Shown one piece after another: positions 16,935-25,099 of a DNA stretch of 64,000 nt. The position numbers and the translations under genes are program-made. The number at the start of each line of letters is the position of its first letter. Position 1 is the first letter of the stretch. The stretch is from an uncultured Pelagibacteraceae bacterium (GTDB taxonomy: Bacteria > Pseudomonadota > Alphaproteobacteria > Pelagibacterales > Pelagibacteraceae), in contig CACMOZ010000006.1 of NCBI GenBank assembly GCA_902615435.1, positions 1-64,000 of the forward strand. Direction: 5' to 3'. Below the pieces are notes generated by a model, which was not told the DNA's origin, made no database searches, and saw only the letters and a list, made by a program, of their open reading frames with translations.

Positions 16935-17948
16935 TTGAAAAATAACTTAATAGATAAACTTCATAAAAAACTTAATAGTGTAACTTTTAAAAGCCTCTCA
17001 AAGGAAGTTTACACCAATGCTAAATATAATTTTAAATTTATAGATTTTGGTAAGTCTCTAAAGGATTTATTAAAAGTTAATAAAGAAAATAAAAATGCTA
17101 TAATAGTTGGTGGCGGCCCAAGTTTAAGAAAAATTAATCAAATTAAAGTATTAAAAACGTATAAAAAAAAATTTATTATAATTGCTTGTGATGGAGCATT
17201 GTATTATCTTTTAAGTAACAACATAATTCCAGATTTAGTTGTTACTTTTGATCCTCATCCCACAAGAATTATTCGATGGTTTGGCAACACTAATTTAAAA
17301 AAAAAAGATTTAAAAAAAGATGATTATTTTTCAAGGCAAGATATTGAAAAAAAATTTAATAATGAAATTGAATCTAATAAGAAAATAATTTCTTTATTCA
17401 ACAAAAATGCTAGAAAATTAAAAATAGCTTTGTGCACTTCATCTTCTAAATTAGTAGTAAGAAGATTGATTGAGTCTAAAACAAATATTTATTGGTGGAA
17501 TGCTTTTTTAGATGATCCTAATAAAAAGAATAGTCTCACAAAAAAAATATTTAAATTAAACAAATTGCCAATAGTGAACACTGGTGGAAATGTGGGTTCC
17601 GCTGCCTGGATGATGGCTGAAAATGTCTTTAATTGTAAAAATATTGCACTTTTGGGTATGGATTTTGGATACTATAAAGAGACACCTATCCGTGCTACAC
17701 AATATTACGATGTATTACTTAAAATTTGTAAAGATAAATCAAAAATCAGAAACTTTTATTCAACGATATATAATAAAAAACTTAAAAAAAAATTTTACTC
17801 TGATTATGTCTATATGTGGTACAAAAAATGTTTAGTTGAAATGATAAATAATTCAAAAAGTAACACTTATAATTGTACTATGGGCGGTATATTGCTTGAT
17901 AAAAAAATAAAATGGTCTACGTTGGAACAGTTTTGTAAAAAGAATTAA
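16935..17948 (+). CDS. DUF115 / Maf-like protein, TTG start
   Basis: The 337-residue protein has the DUF115 core: IIVGGGPSLRKIN near residues 56-68, IIACDGALYYLL, IIPDLVVTFDPHP, and later NTGGNVGSAAWMMAENVF and IALLGMDFGY. DUF115 proteins include Maf flagellin nonulosonic acid transferases and MptE-like pterin kinases. Adjacent to LegF, transfer of an activated nonulosonic acid is the better guess. The gene starts with TTG at 16935; no ATG is available before the conserved region. It ends directly against the radical SAM gene. Confidence 0.72.
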   Translation: MKNNLIDKLHKKLNSVTFKSLSKEVYTNAKYNFKFIDFGKSLKDLLKVNKENKNAIIVGGGPSLRKINQIKVLKTYKKKFIIIACDGALYYLLSNNIIPDLVVTFDPHPTRIIRWFGNTNLKKKDLKKDDYFSRQDIEKKFNNEIESNKKIISLFNKNARKLKIALCTSSSKLVVRRLIESKTNIYWWNAFLDDPNKKNSLTKKIFKLNKLPIVNTGGNVGSAAWMMAENVFNCKNIALLGMDFGYYKETPIRATQYYDVLLKICKDKSKIRNFYSTIYNKKLKKKFYSDYVYMWYKKCLVEMINNSKSNTYNCTMGGILLDKKIKWSTLEQFCKKN

Positions 17949-19544
17949 ATGGCTAAAGTACTGTTTATAAACCCTATCGTTAGAGAAGAGGAAGCTCCTA
18001 AACATGTTCCTATGGGAATGGCTCAGTTGTCGGCAATCGCAATTAATTTAGGACATAAAATTCAAGTTTATGATCATAATGCTTGGAGAGCTGATGAAGA
18101 GCAAGTAATCGAGGTAATTAAGGCTGAGAACTGGGATTTAATTGGAATTGGTGGAATTACTACCGCTTATGCATCAATAAAAAAATTAGTAAAATTAATA
18201 AAAAAAATTAAACCAGATCAATTAATTTCATTAGGAGGTGGAGTTCTTACATCGTTACCACAAGAGATGATGAACTGGCTTCCTGAAGTTTCTTTTGGAT
18301 TTATTGGGGAATCATACAAAACATTTCCTGAAGTTTTGTCTATGATAGATAATAAAAAAAATGATTGGTATAAAATAAATGGAACCATATCAAGAAAAGA
18401 AGATGGCGAACTTTACATTTCTCCAAAAAGAGATTTAATCGAAAATTTAGATGAACTTCCATTTCCGGCTTATGATTTATTTCCATTGGAGGAAGTTTAC
18501 TTTAAAAACAGTGCCTTAATGTATTCCGAAGAAGGTATGATGGCTACTCGCAGACTAGATATAAATGCGAGCATAGGATGCTCTTTAATTTGTAAATTTT
18601 GTTACCATTTAGGCATTGCCGGAGATATGCGGTATAAACAAGACGAGACTGGAAAAGTTATAAATATAGAGTTTGATCAACCAAAAAATTACTCGAGAAC
18701 GATTAGATACAATAGCCCAGAGTATGTGGTAAAATTAGCTAAACACATTAAAGATAAATACGATGCTAATTTTGCTTACTTCCTTGATGAAAATTTGATG
18801 ACTATGGATGTCTATTCAAGGAGAGTCTGGATGAAAGAAATATGCAGATTGTGGAAAGAAAATGGCTTGGTTCCAAAAAAGAGAAAAGATGGAACATGGA
18901 CTGGCTTACATTGGTCAGGCACTAGTCACGCAACTTTGTGTGAGCCTAATGTTTTAAAAATGATGAGAGATCATGGTTGTTCTCATTTAGTTTATGGTTA
19001 TGAGCATTTTGATGACAGAATTTTAAAAACAATGGGAAAAGGGTCTACCAGAAAAACAAACTTAAGAAGTTTTTTTTGGACTATTGAATCTGGAATTAGA
19101 CCTATACCTAACCAAATAATTGGTTTTCCAGAAGAAGATTTTGAATCACTTAGAAATCAGATGAAAGCATGGGATGACCTTGGCATGATGGTCAAACCCC
19201 ATTTTGCTACACCGTACCCAGGATCTGAATGGTTTACAATTTACAGAAAGGATATTGAGAAACAATATGCTGGAAGAGGTAAAGCTTTAGGATTAAAAGA
19301 TGATTTAGAGGCTTACATTTTAGATTTGGGTGATGCGAGTAGAATTTCAGCAGTTATTTCAAAAAATTTCAATGCAATCGAATTAGCTGGATTAAGAGAA
19401 ATGATGCTTCATAGACAGTATGATAAAATTGATGCTTATGAAAAAGAGTGGAGGATGAAACATAATATTAAACCAGGTGAACCTTCAACTCTTTGTAAAG
19501 ACAAAAGTAATTTCAAACCAGAAAATCTCAAGACAGTTTCTTAA
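17949..19544 (+). CDS. B12-binding-domain radical SAM protein
   Basis: The 531-residue protein begins with a cobalamin-binding-like Rossmann domain (residues about 1-130: VLFINPIV, MGMAQLSAIAI, LIGIGGITTAY, LISLGGGVLTS) without the DxHxxG motif. A radical SAM core follows, with CSLICKFCYH (CX3CX2C) near residue 210. A motif resembling class B radical methylases and BchE-like enzymes continues through HLVYGYEHFDD. Such proteins methylate or rearrange unactivated carbons. It is less AT-extreme and less lysine-rich than its neighbours. The substrate is unknown. Confidence 0.83.
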   Translation: MAKVLFINPIVREEEAPKHVPMGMAQLSAIAINLGHKIQVYDHNAWRADEEQVIEVIKAENWDLIGIGGITTAYASIKKLVKLIKKIKPDQLISLGGGVLTSLPQEMMNWLPEVSFGFIGESYKTFPEVLSMIDNKKNDWYKINGTISRKEDGELYISPKRDLIENLDELPFPAYDLFPLEEVYFKNSALMYSEEGMMATRRLDINASIGCSLICKFCYHLGIAGDMRYKQDETGKVINIEFDQPKNYSRTIRYNSPEYVVKLAKHIKDKYDANFAYFLDENLMTMDVYSRRVWMKEICRLWKENGLVPKKRKDGTWTGLHWSGTSHATLCEPNVLKMMRDHGCSHLVYGYEHFDDRILKTMGKGSTRKTNLRSFFWTIESGIRPIPNQIIGFPEEDFESLRNQMKAWDDLGMMVKPHFATPYPGSEWFTIYRKDIEKQYAGRGKALGLKDDLEAYILDLGDASRISAVISKNFNAIELAGLREMMLHRQYDKIDAYEKEWRMKHNIKPGEPSTLCKDKSNFKPENLKTVS

Positions 19545-19562
19545 TAATTTTTTTACTAAATA

Positions 19563-21350
19563 ATGTATTTTTTAGATAAAAGATCTAAAAATGAAGAACT
19601 TTTGATTTGTAAAAGTTTTTTATTATCGAGAAAAATAACTGAAAAATACGCAAAAAATTTTAATAAGAGTAAATTTTATTCATTTCTCACAAAAAATTTT
19701 TCAAACAAACTTGTTATATCTTATTTTAAGAAAAAATTTTTTTATGAGAACATTAATGTTTTTAATCAAATTATAATAAATGAACATGATAAAAAATATA
19801 ATCGTAAAATAGTTTATAATAGCTCAGAACAAAAAAAGATTTTAAAAACTTTAAACAATAATTTACTTAGTAAGTATAAAATAGATACAATTAATCAAAA
19901 TAAAAATATCAAAAAATTTTTTTTTGGGTTAAAGCCATCATATTATAAATTTTTAAAACTAATTAATTTCAAAAAAAGAAAAATAAATTTTAAAAGACCA
20001 AAAATAGCTATTTCTTTAGTTGAGGGCTTAGACCCACGTTTTAAATCAGATGTATTTTGGGATCCTCAGATTAAAAATAAAAAAGATATTTTAATCTATA
20101 TAGAATCACCATATTTACTAAGAAAATTTAAACAACATATTCCATATATTGAAAAATTAAAAAAAAAAGATGTTGTTATTATTAATCTCTGGGAAGAAGA
20201 GTCTTATAAAAATAACTTTGAAGATCTTTTACAGAAATTAAAAAATATAAAAACCAAAACCTTTTTTGATTATCACCTAAAAAATATTTCAATAGAACTT
20301 ATTGAAAGAGTAAATTTTTGGATAAATTTTTTTAATAAGTACCATGTAAAAATTCATATAGACTCTGACGATCTGAAATTTGATAATATCGCCAAACAAA
20401 TAGCATTAGAACAAGTTGATGGATGTTCAGTAGGTAAAATTAAATCTTATATCACACATAGTTGCCCATTATTTTTTGAGTACTATCATAATGATATTTT
20501 TTTTTGTTGGGGAAAAAGATTAGTGAAAAATATAAAAAAAATGAAAAAGAATGGGATGATGACTAATATTAAAAATCTTGTTATCAGTGGCAATCTTAAT
20601 CAAATAGTTAATGAAGAAATCATAGAAAAAATTTCAAAAATTAAAAGAAATTTTAAGCGATGTGGAGTTACAAAAAAAATTTTAATTTTAGATACTTCAC
20701 ATGATGATAATAAAAATCATAATGAACAATTGATGATGACAAAAAAGGTTAATTACTTTTATAGTAAGATTGTTGATTTTGCCTTAAATAATAAAAAGAT
20801 AGGTCTAATTATAAAACCAAAAAAAAGTCTCGAGTATTTAGACAACGATACAAAGAAAAAGATGCATAGCTTAATTAAAATGAAACAAATCTATGTTGAG
20901 AACAATTTTAAAGTTCCAGTAAAAAACTTTGCTAAAATAAGTGATTTTTCAATATCACTTACTGTAGATAGTTTACCATCGGCAATGTTAGAAGCTTTAT
21001 GTGAAAATAAGAAGCTTAGATGTATCTTTTACGACTATCCAAGATGTTCTAAAAAAGAAAAAATTTTTAGCTGGGGAAACAAAAAAGTTTTTTTTAACAA
21101 TTTAGATGAAATGATAGAAACAGTAGAAAAAGAGATATTTATACCGAGATCAAAAATTGGTATTTTGCCTAAAACTTTTGTGAGTTCTTTAAACCCTTTT
21201 AAACCAATTTTAATTAATGATAAAGCTAAGTTCTACATACAAAATTTGTTGAAACAATTTAAAAAACTCAAGAAAAAAGATAAATCTATTAAAAAAGTAA
21301 ATCATTTGTTTAAAAAAAAATATGGAAACAATTTTATTGTAAAAATCTAA
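19563..21350 (+). CDS. Large hypothetical protein, possible GT-B-type surface carbohydrate protein
   Basis: I do not recognise this 595-residue protein as a named family. The N-terminal 150 residues are lysine/asparagine-rich. The middle has PKIAISLVEGLDPRF and ILIYIESPYLL, and the C-terminal third resembles GT-B or CDP-glycerol-transferase-like folds (IGLIIKPKKSLEYL, ISDFSISLTVDSLPSAMLEAL), where a Ser-rich loop precedes a helix that binds sugar nucleotide. No signal peptide or transmembrane helix is seen. Located between a radical SAM protein and the amidotransferase, it is probably a transferase, but that is inference. Confidence 0.5.
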   Translation: MYFLDKRSKNEELLICKSFLLSRKITEKYAKNFNKSKFYSFLTKNFSNKLVISYFKKKFFYENINVFNQIIINEHDKKYNRKIVYNSSEQKKILKTLNNNLLSKYKIDTINQNKNIKKFFFGLKPSYYKFLKLINFKKRKINFKRPKIAISLVEGLDPRFKSDVFWDPQIKNKKDILIYIESPYLLRKFKQHIPYIEKLKKKDVVIINLWEEESYKNNFEDLLQKLKNIKTKTFFDYHLKNISIELIERVNFWINFFNKYHVKIHIDSDDLKFDNIAKQIALEQVDGCSVGKIKSYITHSCPLFFEYYHNDIFFCWGKRLVKNIKKMKKNGMMTNIKNLVISGNLNQIVNEEIIEKISKIKRNFKRCGVTKKILILDTSHDDNKNHNEQLMMTKKVNYFYSKIVDFALNNKKIGLIIKPKKSLEYLDNDTKKKMHSLIKMKQIYVENNFKVPVKNFAKISDFSISLTVDSLPSAMLEALCENKKLRCIFYDYPRCSKKEKIFSWGNKKVFFNNLDEMIETVEKEIFIPRSKIGILPKTFVSSLNPFKPILINDKAKFYIQNLLKQFKKLKKKDKSIKKVNHLFKKKYGNNFIVKI

Positions 21351-22537
21351 TGAATTTTGAAAAAAAAAATTTAATCAAACTTTATAATTTACCTAAAGAA
21401 ATAAAATTTTGTAAAAATTGCACTATCTCAAATCAAAGACCGAGAATAACTTTTGATAAAAACGGGATTTGTTCTGCATGCAATTTTAGTAAAATTAAAA
21501 AAAAAATTAACTGGGAAGAAAGAAAATTGAAATTTAAAAAACTTTTAGATAGATTTAGAAAAAAGGATGGAAATTTTGACGTTTTAGTGCCATGCAGCGG
21601 AGGTAAAGATGGCAGTATGGTCGCTCACAAACTAAAGTATGAGTATGGTATGAATCCCTTGTGCGTTACTTGGGCTCCACTCAAATATACTGAAATTGGG
21701 AAAAAAAACTTGGATAATTTCATTAATAGTGGATTCGATCATATACTAGGAACTCCCAATCCAACCGTAACAAGAAAATTAACAGAGGCATCATTTAAAG
21801 AAGTTGGAGATCCTTTTCAGCCGTTTATTTATGGCCAAGTTAATTTTCCACTCAATATGGCAGTAAAATACAATATTCCTCTGATAATGTATGGTGAAAA
21901 CCAAGAGGCTGAGTATGGAGGAGATACAACCAAAGCAGAAAAGCCTACAAGAGATGTAGAAGATTTTGCCAAATATTATTTTTCAGGAAAACAGCTAGAC
22001 TCGTGGAAAAAATATGGAATTTCAAATAACGACTTAAAGTTTTTTTCTGGTCCTGAGATCGAAAGTATAAAATCCTCCAAAATTGAAATTCATTTTTTTG
22101 GTTTTTATCATTTTTGGGATCCACAAGAAAATTACTACTATTGTCAAAAAAATACTGGTCTTTCACCAAACGAAGAAAGAACTGAAGGAACTTATTCTAA
22201 ATATGCAAGTTTAGATGATAAGCTTGACGGTTTTCACTTTTACTTGGCTTATATAAAATTTGGAATTGGAAGAGCGACATCTGATAGCGCTCATGAAATA
22301 AGAGATAACAAAATAGATAGAGACGAAGGCATCAGTCTTGTAAAAAAATATGATCATGAATTCCCTAAAAAATACTATAAGGAATTCTTAGAATATTGCT
22401 CTATTACATCCGAAGAATTCGATAAAATCATAGACAGTTGGAGATCAGACCATCTTTGGAGAAAAGGAAATGACGATAAGTGGGTATTAAAGAATCCTAT
22501 TTGGATAAACAATGAGAAAAGTTCGAATAATTCCTAG
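21350..22537 (+). CDS. wbpG: N-acetyl sugar amidotransferase (WbpG/PseA-like)
   Basis: The 395-residue PP-loop ATPase has an N-terminal zinc-type Cys set (CKNCTISNQRP, GICSACNF), an ATP pyrophosphatase loop PCSGGKDGSM near residues 80-90 and the family hallmark YGENQEAEYGG. WbpG/PseA enzymes convert an acetamido group to an acetamidino group using ammonia. The next two genes encode the HisF2/HisH2 ammonia-supplying pair, reproducing the known WbpG-HisH2-HisF2 trio. The target here is probably a nonulosonic acid or its precursor. Confidence 0.87.
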   Translation: MNFEKKNLIKLYNLPKEIKFCKNCTISNQRPRITFDKNGICSACNFSKIKKKINWEERKLKFKKLLDRFRKKDGNFDVLVPCSGGKDGSMVAHKLKYEYGMNPLCVTWAPLKYTEIGKKNLDNFINSGFDHILGTPNPTVTRKLTEASFKEVGDPFQPFIYGQVNFPLNMAVKYNIPLIMYGENQEAEYGGDTTKAEKPTRDVEDFAKYYFSGKQLDSWKKYGISNNDLKFFSGPEIESIKSSKIEIHFFGFYHFWDPQENYYYCQKNTGLSPNEERTEGTYSKYASLDDKLDGFHFYLAYIKFGIGRATSDSAHEIRDNKIDRDEGISLVKKYDHEFPKKYYKEFLEYCSITSEEFDKIIDSWRSDHLWRKGNDDKWVLKNPIWINNEKSSNNS

Positions 22538-23282
22538 ATTAGATATTAAAGGTCCAAATTTAATAAAATCCGTCCAATTTGAAGGGCTTAGAGTTTTAGG
22601 GTCACCAAATGATTTTGCAAAAAGGTATTACGATGAAGGCGCGGATGAATTACTATATATGGATGTGGTTGCCAGCCTTTATGGTAGAAACAGTTTAAAC
22701 GACTTAATATCCAAAGCAGCTAAAAATGTATTTATTCCAATTACTGTAGGAGGGGGAATAAGAACAGTTGAAGATGCAATTCAAATTTTCAAATCTGGCG
22801 CTGATAAAGTAGCAATTAATACCGCTGCAGTAAAAAATCCTAATTTAATATCTGACTTAGTACAACGTTTTGGATCTCAAAGTATAGTAGTTTCTATTGA
22901 GGCAAAAAAAATAAAAGATAGATGTTGGAGGGTTTATACAGATTATGGCAGAGAAAAAAGTGAGCTTGATTTATTTAAATGGATAAAGATTTGCGTTGAA
23001 AAAGGAGCTGGTGAAATAATAATTACATCGATTGACAGAGAGGGAACTGGAAAAGGCTTTGAAACCGAAATACTTGAGAGTCTTGGTAATATAGAAATAC
23101 CAATAATATTTTGTGGTGGAATGGGAAAGTTAAATGATATTATTGAAGTCTTAAAGTTTGGTAATGTTGATGCCATATCAATGGCAGACTCAATTCATTA
23201 TGGCAAATTAAATATTTCACAGATAAGAGAATTTGCATTGTCAAAAAATTTAAACTTAAGGAATTTTTCAAATGAAAACTAA
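22512..23282 (+). CDS. hisF2: HisF-like amidotransferase partner (HisF2)
   Basis: The 256-residue (beta/alpha)8 protein aligns with the imidazole glycerol phosphate synthase cyclase: IIPRLDIKG keeps the first catalytic Asp, GGGIRTVEDA and TSIDREGTGKGFETE follow, and FCGGMGKLND replaces the usual ASGGAGK. The position of the second catalytic Asp (VVVAIDAKR in histidine HisF) reads VVSIEAKK, a Glu. Together with its place between WbpG and a HisH-like gene, this supports ammonia channelling for sugar amidination rather than histidine synthesis. It overlaps wbpG by 26 bp. Confidence 0.83.
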   Translation: MRKVRIIPRLDIKGPNLIKSVQFEGLRVLGSPNDFAKRYYDEGADELLYMDVVASLYGRNSLNDLISKAAKNVFIPITVGGGIRTVEDAIQIFKSGADKVAINTAAVKNPNLISDLVQRFGSQSIVVSIEAKKIKDRCWRVYTDYGREKSELDLFKWIKICVEKGAGEIIITSIDREGTGKGFETEILESLGNIEIPIIFCGGMGKLNDIIEVLKFGNVDAISMADSIHYGKLNISQIREFALSKNLNLRNFSNEN

Positions 23283-23910
23283 AACTTTGATAATTGATTA
23301 CGGTATAGGAAACCTTTTAAGTTTAACCAGGGCGTTGGAATATGTAGGTTCCGAAGTAATTATCTCAGATGATCATAGAAAAATCTTTGACGCATCACAT
23401 ATTATATTACCTGGTGTGGGTGCATTCAAAAAAGCTGTAGAGGTGTTGAAAGAAAAAAAATTAGACGAGATAATTCAAAAAACTTTAGAAAAAAAAAGAA
23501 ATTTTTTAGGAATTTGTCTAGGAATGCAAATTTTGTTAAAAAAAAGTTACGAACATGGAGAAACCAAAGGGCTTGGAATTTTTGATGGTGAAGTGAAATC
23601 TATAAAAACTTTCAAAAATCCAATTGATATAAAAATTCCAAATATTGGCTGGTACAATTTGATTCCCGAATATGAAAAGAAGGAATTTAATATTTTTAAA
23701 AATTTAAATGATAAAGACAATTTTTATTTTGTTCATTCTTTTCTCACAGATATTAAAAATAGTAATGAAAAAAATTTTTCAATTCAATATTCTAATATAA
23801 AAATACCAGCAATAATTTCTAAAAATAATATATTTGGTTTTCAATTTCATCCTGAAAAAAGTGGAAAAGCAGGATTAAAACTTTTAAAAAACTTTACTAA
23901 TTTGGAGTGA
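23272..23910 (+). CDS. hisH2: HisH-like glutamine amidotransferase (HisH2)
   Basis: The 212-residue class I glutaminase carries the nucleophile Cys82 in GICLGMQ, an N-terminal YGIGNLLSL, a PGVGAF oxyanion-type motif and the His-Glu pair in FQFHPEKSG. It would hydrolyse glutamine and pass ammonia through the HisF-like partner to WbpG. The start overlaps hisF2 by 11 bp and the end overlaps legC. No other histidine gene is in the window, consistent with a sugar role. Confidence 0.85.
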   Translation: MKTKTLIIDYGIGNLLSLTRALEYVGSEVIISDDHRKIFDASHIILPGVGAFKKAVEVLKEKKLDEIIQKTLEKKRNFLGICLGMQILLKKSYEHGETKGLGIFDGEVKSIKTFKNPIDIKIPNIGWYNLIPEYEKKEFNIFKNLNDKDNFYFVHSFLTDIKNSNEKNFSIQYSNIKIPAIISKNNIFGFQFHPEKSGKAGLKLLKNFTNLE

Positions 23911-25070
23911 AAAATACTTTGATAATAAAAAAAATACAAAAGTTGTTTTCTAAAAATCACAGACCAATATTTCTTCATGAGCCTGATATTGATGCAAAAG
24001 ATATTGAAAATGTCTCTTTAGCACTAAAACAAAAAAAAATTTCTTCACATGCTAGTATTACTCTCGATTTTGAAAAAAAATTGAAAAGATTTACAAAATC
24101 AAAGTATGTTGTTTCTACAATGAATGGAACATCTGCTCTTCATCTAGCTTTGCTATCGTTAAAAGTAAAATCGAATGAAGAAATTTTAATGCCGTCTTTA
24201 AATTATATAGCAAGTGCAAATGTATGTTTATATATTAATGCAGTTCCACATTTTATTGAAACAAAAAAAAATAATTTAAATATTGATACCGAGTCTTTAG
24301 AAAAATACTTAAATCTAATCACAAAACAAAAAAATAAGAAATGTTATAATCTTAAGACAAAAAGATACATAAGAGCAATTATAGTCCCACATCTTTTTGG
24401 GCATATATACGAAATTGAAAAAATAAAAAAAATTTCAAAAAAATTTAATTTACTTTTCATAGAGGATGCTGCAGAAGCATTAGGTAGTTTTTATAAAAAA
24501 AAGCACGCAGGAACTTTTGGAGATATCGGAATATTAAGTTTTAATGGAAATAAAATTATCAGTTCTGGATCAGGTGGAGCAGTTATAACAAACAATAAGA
24601 AGTTTGCTTTAAAAGCTTTGAAACTTTCTACAATCGCGAAAAAAAAACATTCATGGAAATATGAGTATGATGAAGTAGGTTTTAATTATAGGTTACCAAG
24701 TATAAACGCAGCACTAGGAATTTCTCAACTTAAAAAGATAAACAATTTTATTAAGTTAAAGCGAGATTTATTTAAAAAATATAAAAGTTTTTTTAAAAAG
24801 GAAAATATTTTTGAATTATTAGCAGAGCCAAAAAATTGCAGAAGTAATTATTGGTTACAAACAATTATAATGAAGAATAATAACAAAATTAGTGACAAAA
24901 TATTTAAAAGTTTGTTTTTACTTAAAATATTTGTGAGACCAATATGGAGACCTTTACATTTATCAAATCATTTAAAGAGATTTCCAAAGATGAAATTAAA
25001 AAACACAGAAAATATTGCAAAAAGAATAATTAATCTTCCGAGTAGTTCCTTTTTAATTAAAAAAAAATAA
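23907..25070 (+). CDS. legC: LegC family PLP aminotransferase, GTG start
   Basis: The 387-residue DegT/DnrJ/EryC1 aminotransferase shows LegC-type signatures: FLHEPDIDAKDIENV, ISSHASITLDFE, STMNGTSALHLAL, IEDAAEALGS, FNGNKIISSGSGGA with PLP Lys216, and KKKHSWKYEYDEVGFNYRLPS. It would aminate C4 of the LegB product before acylation and LegG action. The gene starts at a GTG overlapping the hisH2 stop and lies 12 kb from legB, separated by the amidotransferase module. No frameshift is seen. Confidence 0.83.
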   Translation: MKNTLIIKKIQKLFSKNHRPIFLHEPDIDAKDIENVSLALKQKKISSHASITLDFEKKLKRFTKSKYVVSTMNGTSALHLALLSLKVKSNEEILMPSLNYIASANVCLYINAVPHFIETKKNNLNIDTESLEKYLNLITKQKNKKCYNLKTKRYIRAIIVPHLFGHIYEIEKIKKISKKFNLLFIEDAAEALGSFYKKKHAGTFGDIGILSFNGNKIISSGSGGAVITNNKKFALKALKLSTIAKKKHSWKYEYDEVGFNYRLPSINAALGISQLKKINNFIKLKRDLFKKYKSFFKKENIFELLAEPKNCRSNYWLQTIIMKNNNKISDKIFKSLFLLKIFVRPIWRPLHLSNHLKRFPKMKLKNTENIAKRIINLPSSSFLIKKK

Positions 25071-25099
25071 TTATTAAAAATCTATAAAATCTTTATTAT

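Noticed and set aside
22512-23910. Histidine biosynthesis hisF/hisH
   Set aside because: They are fused by overlap to a WbpG amidotransferase and LegC, and a catalytic position of HisF is changed; a sugar amidination role fits better.
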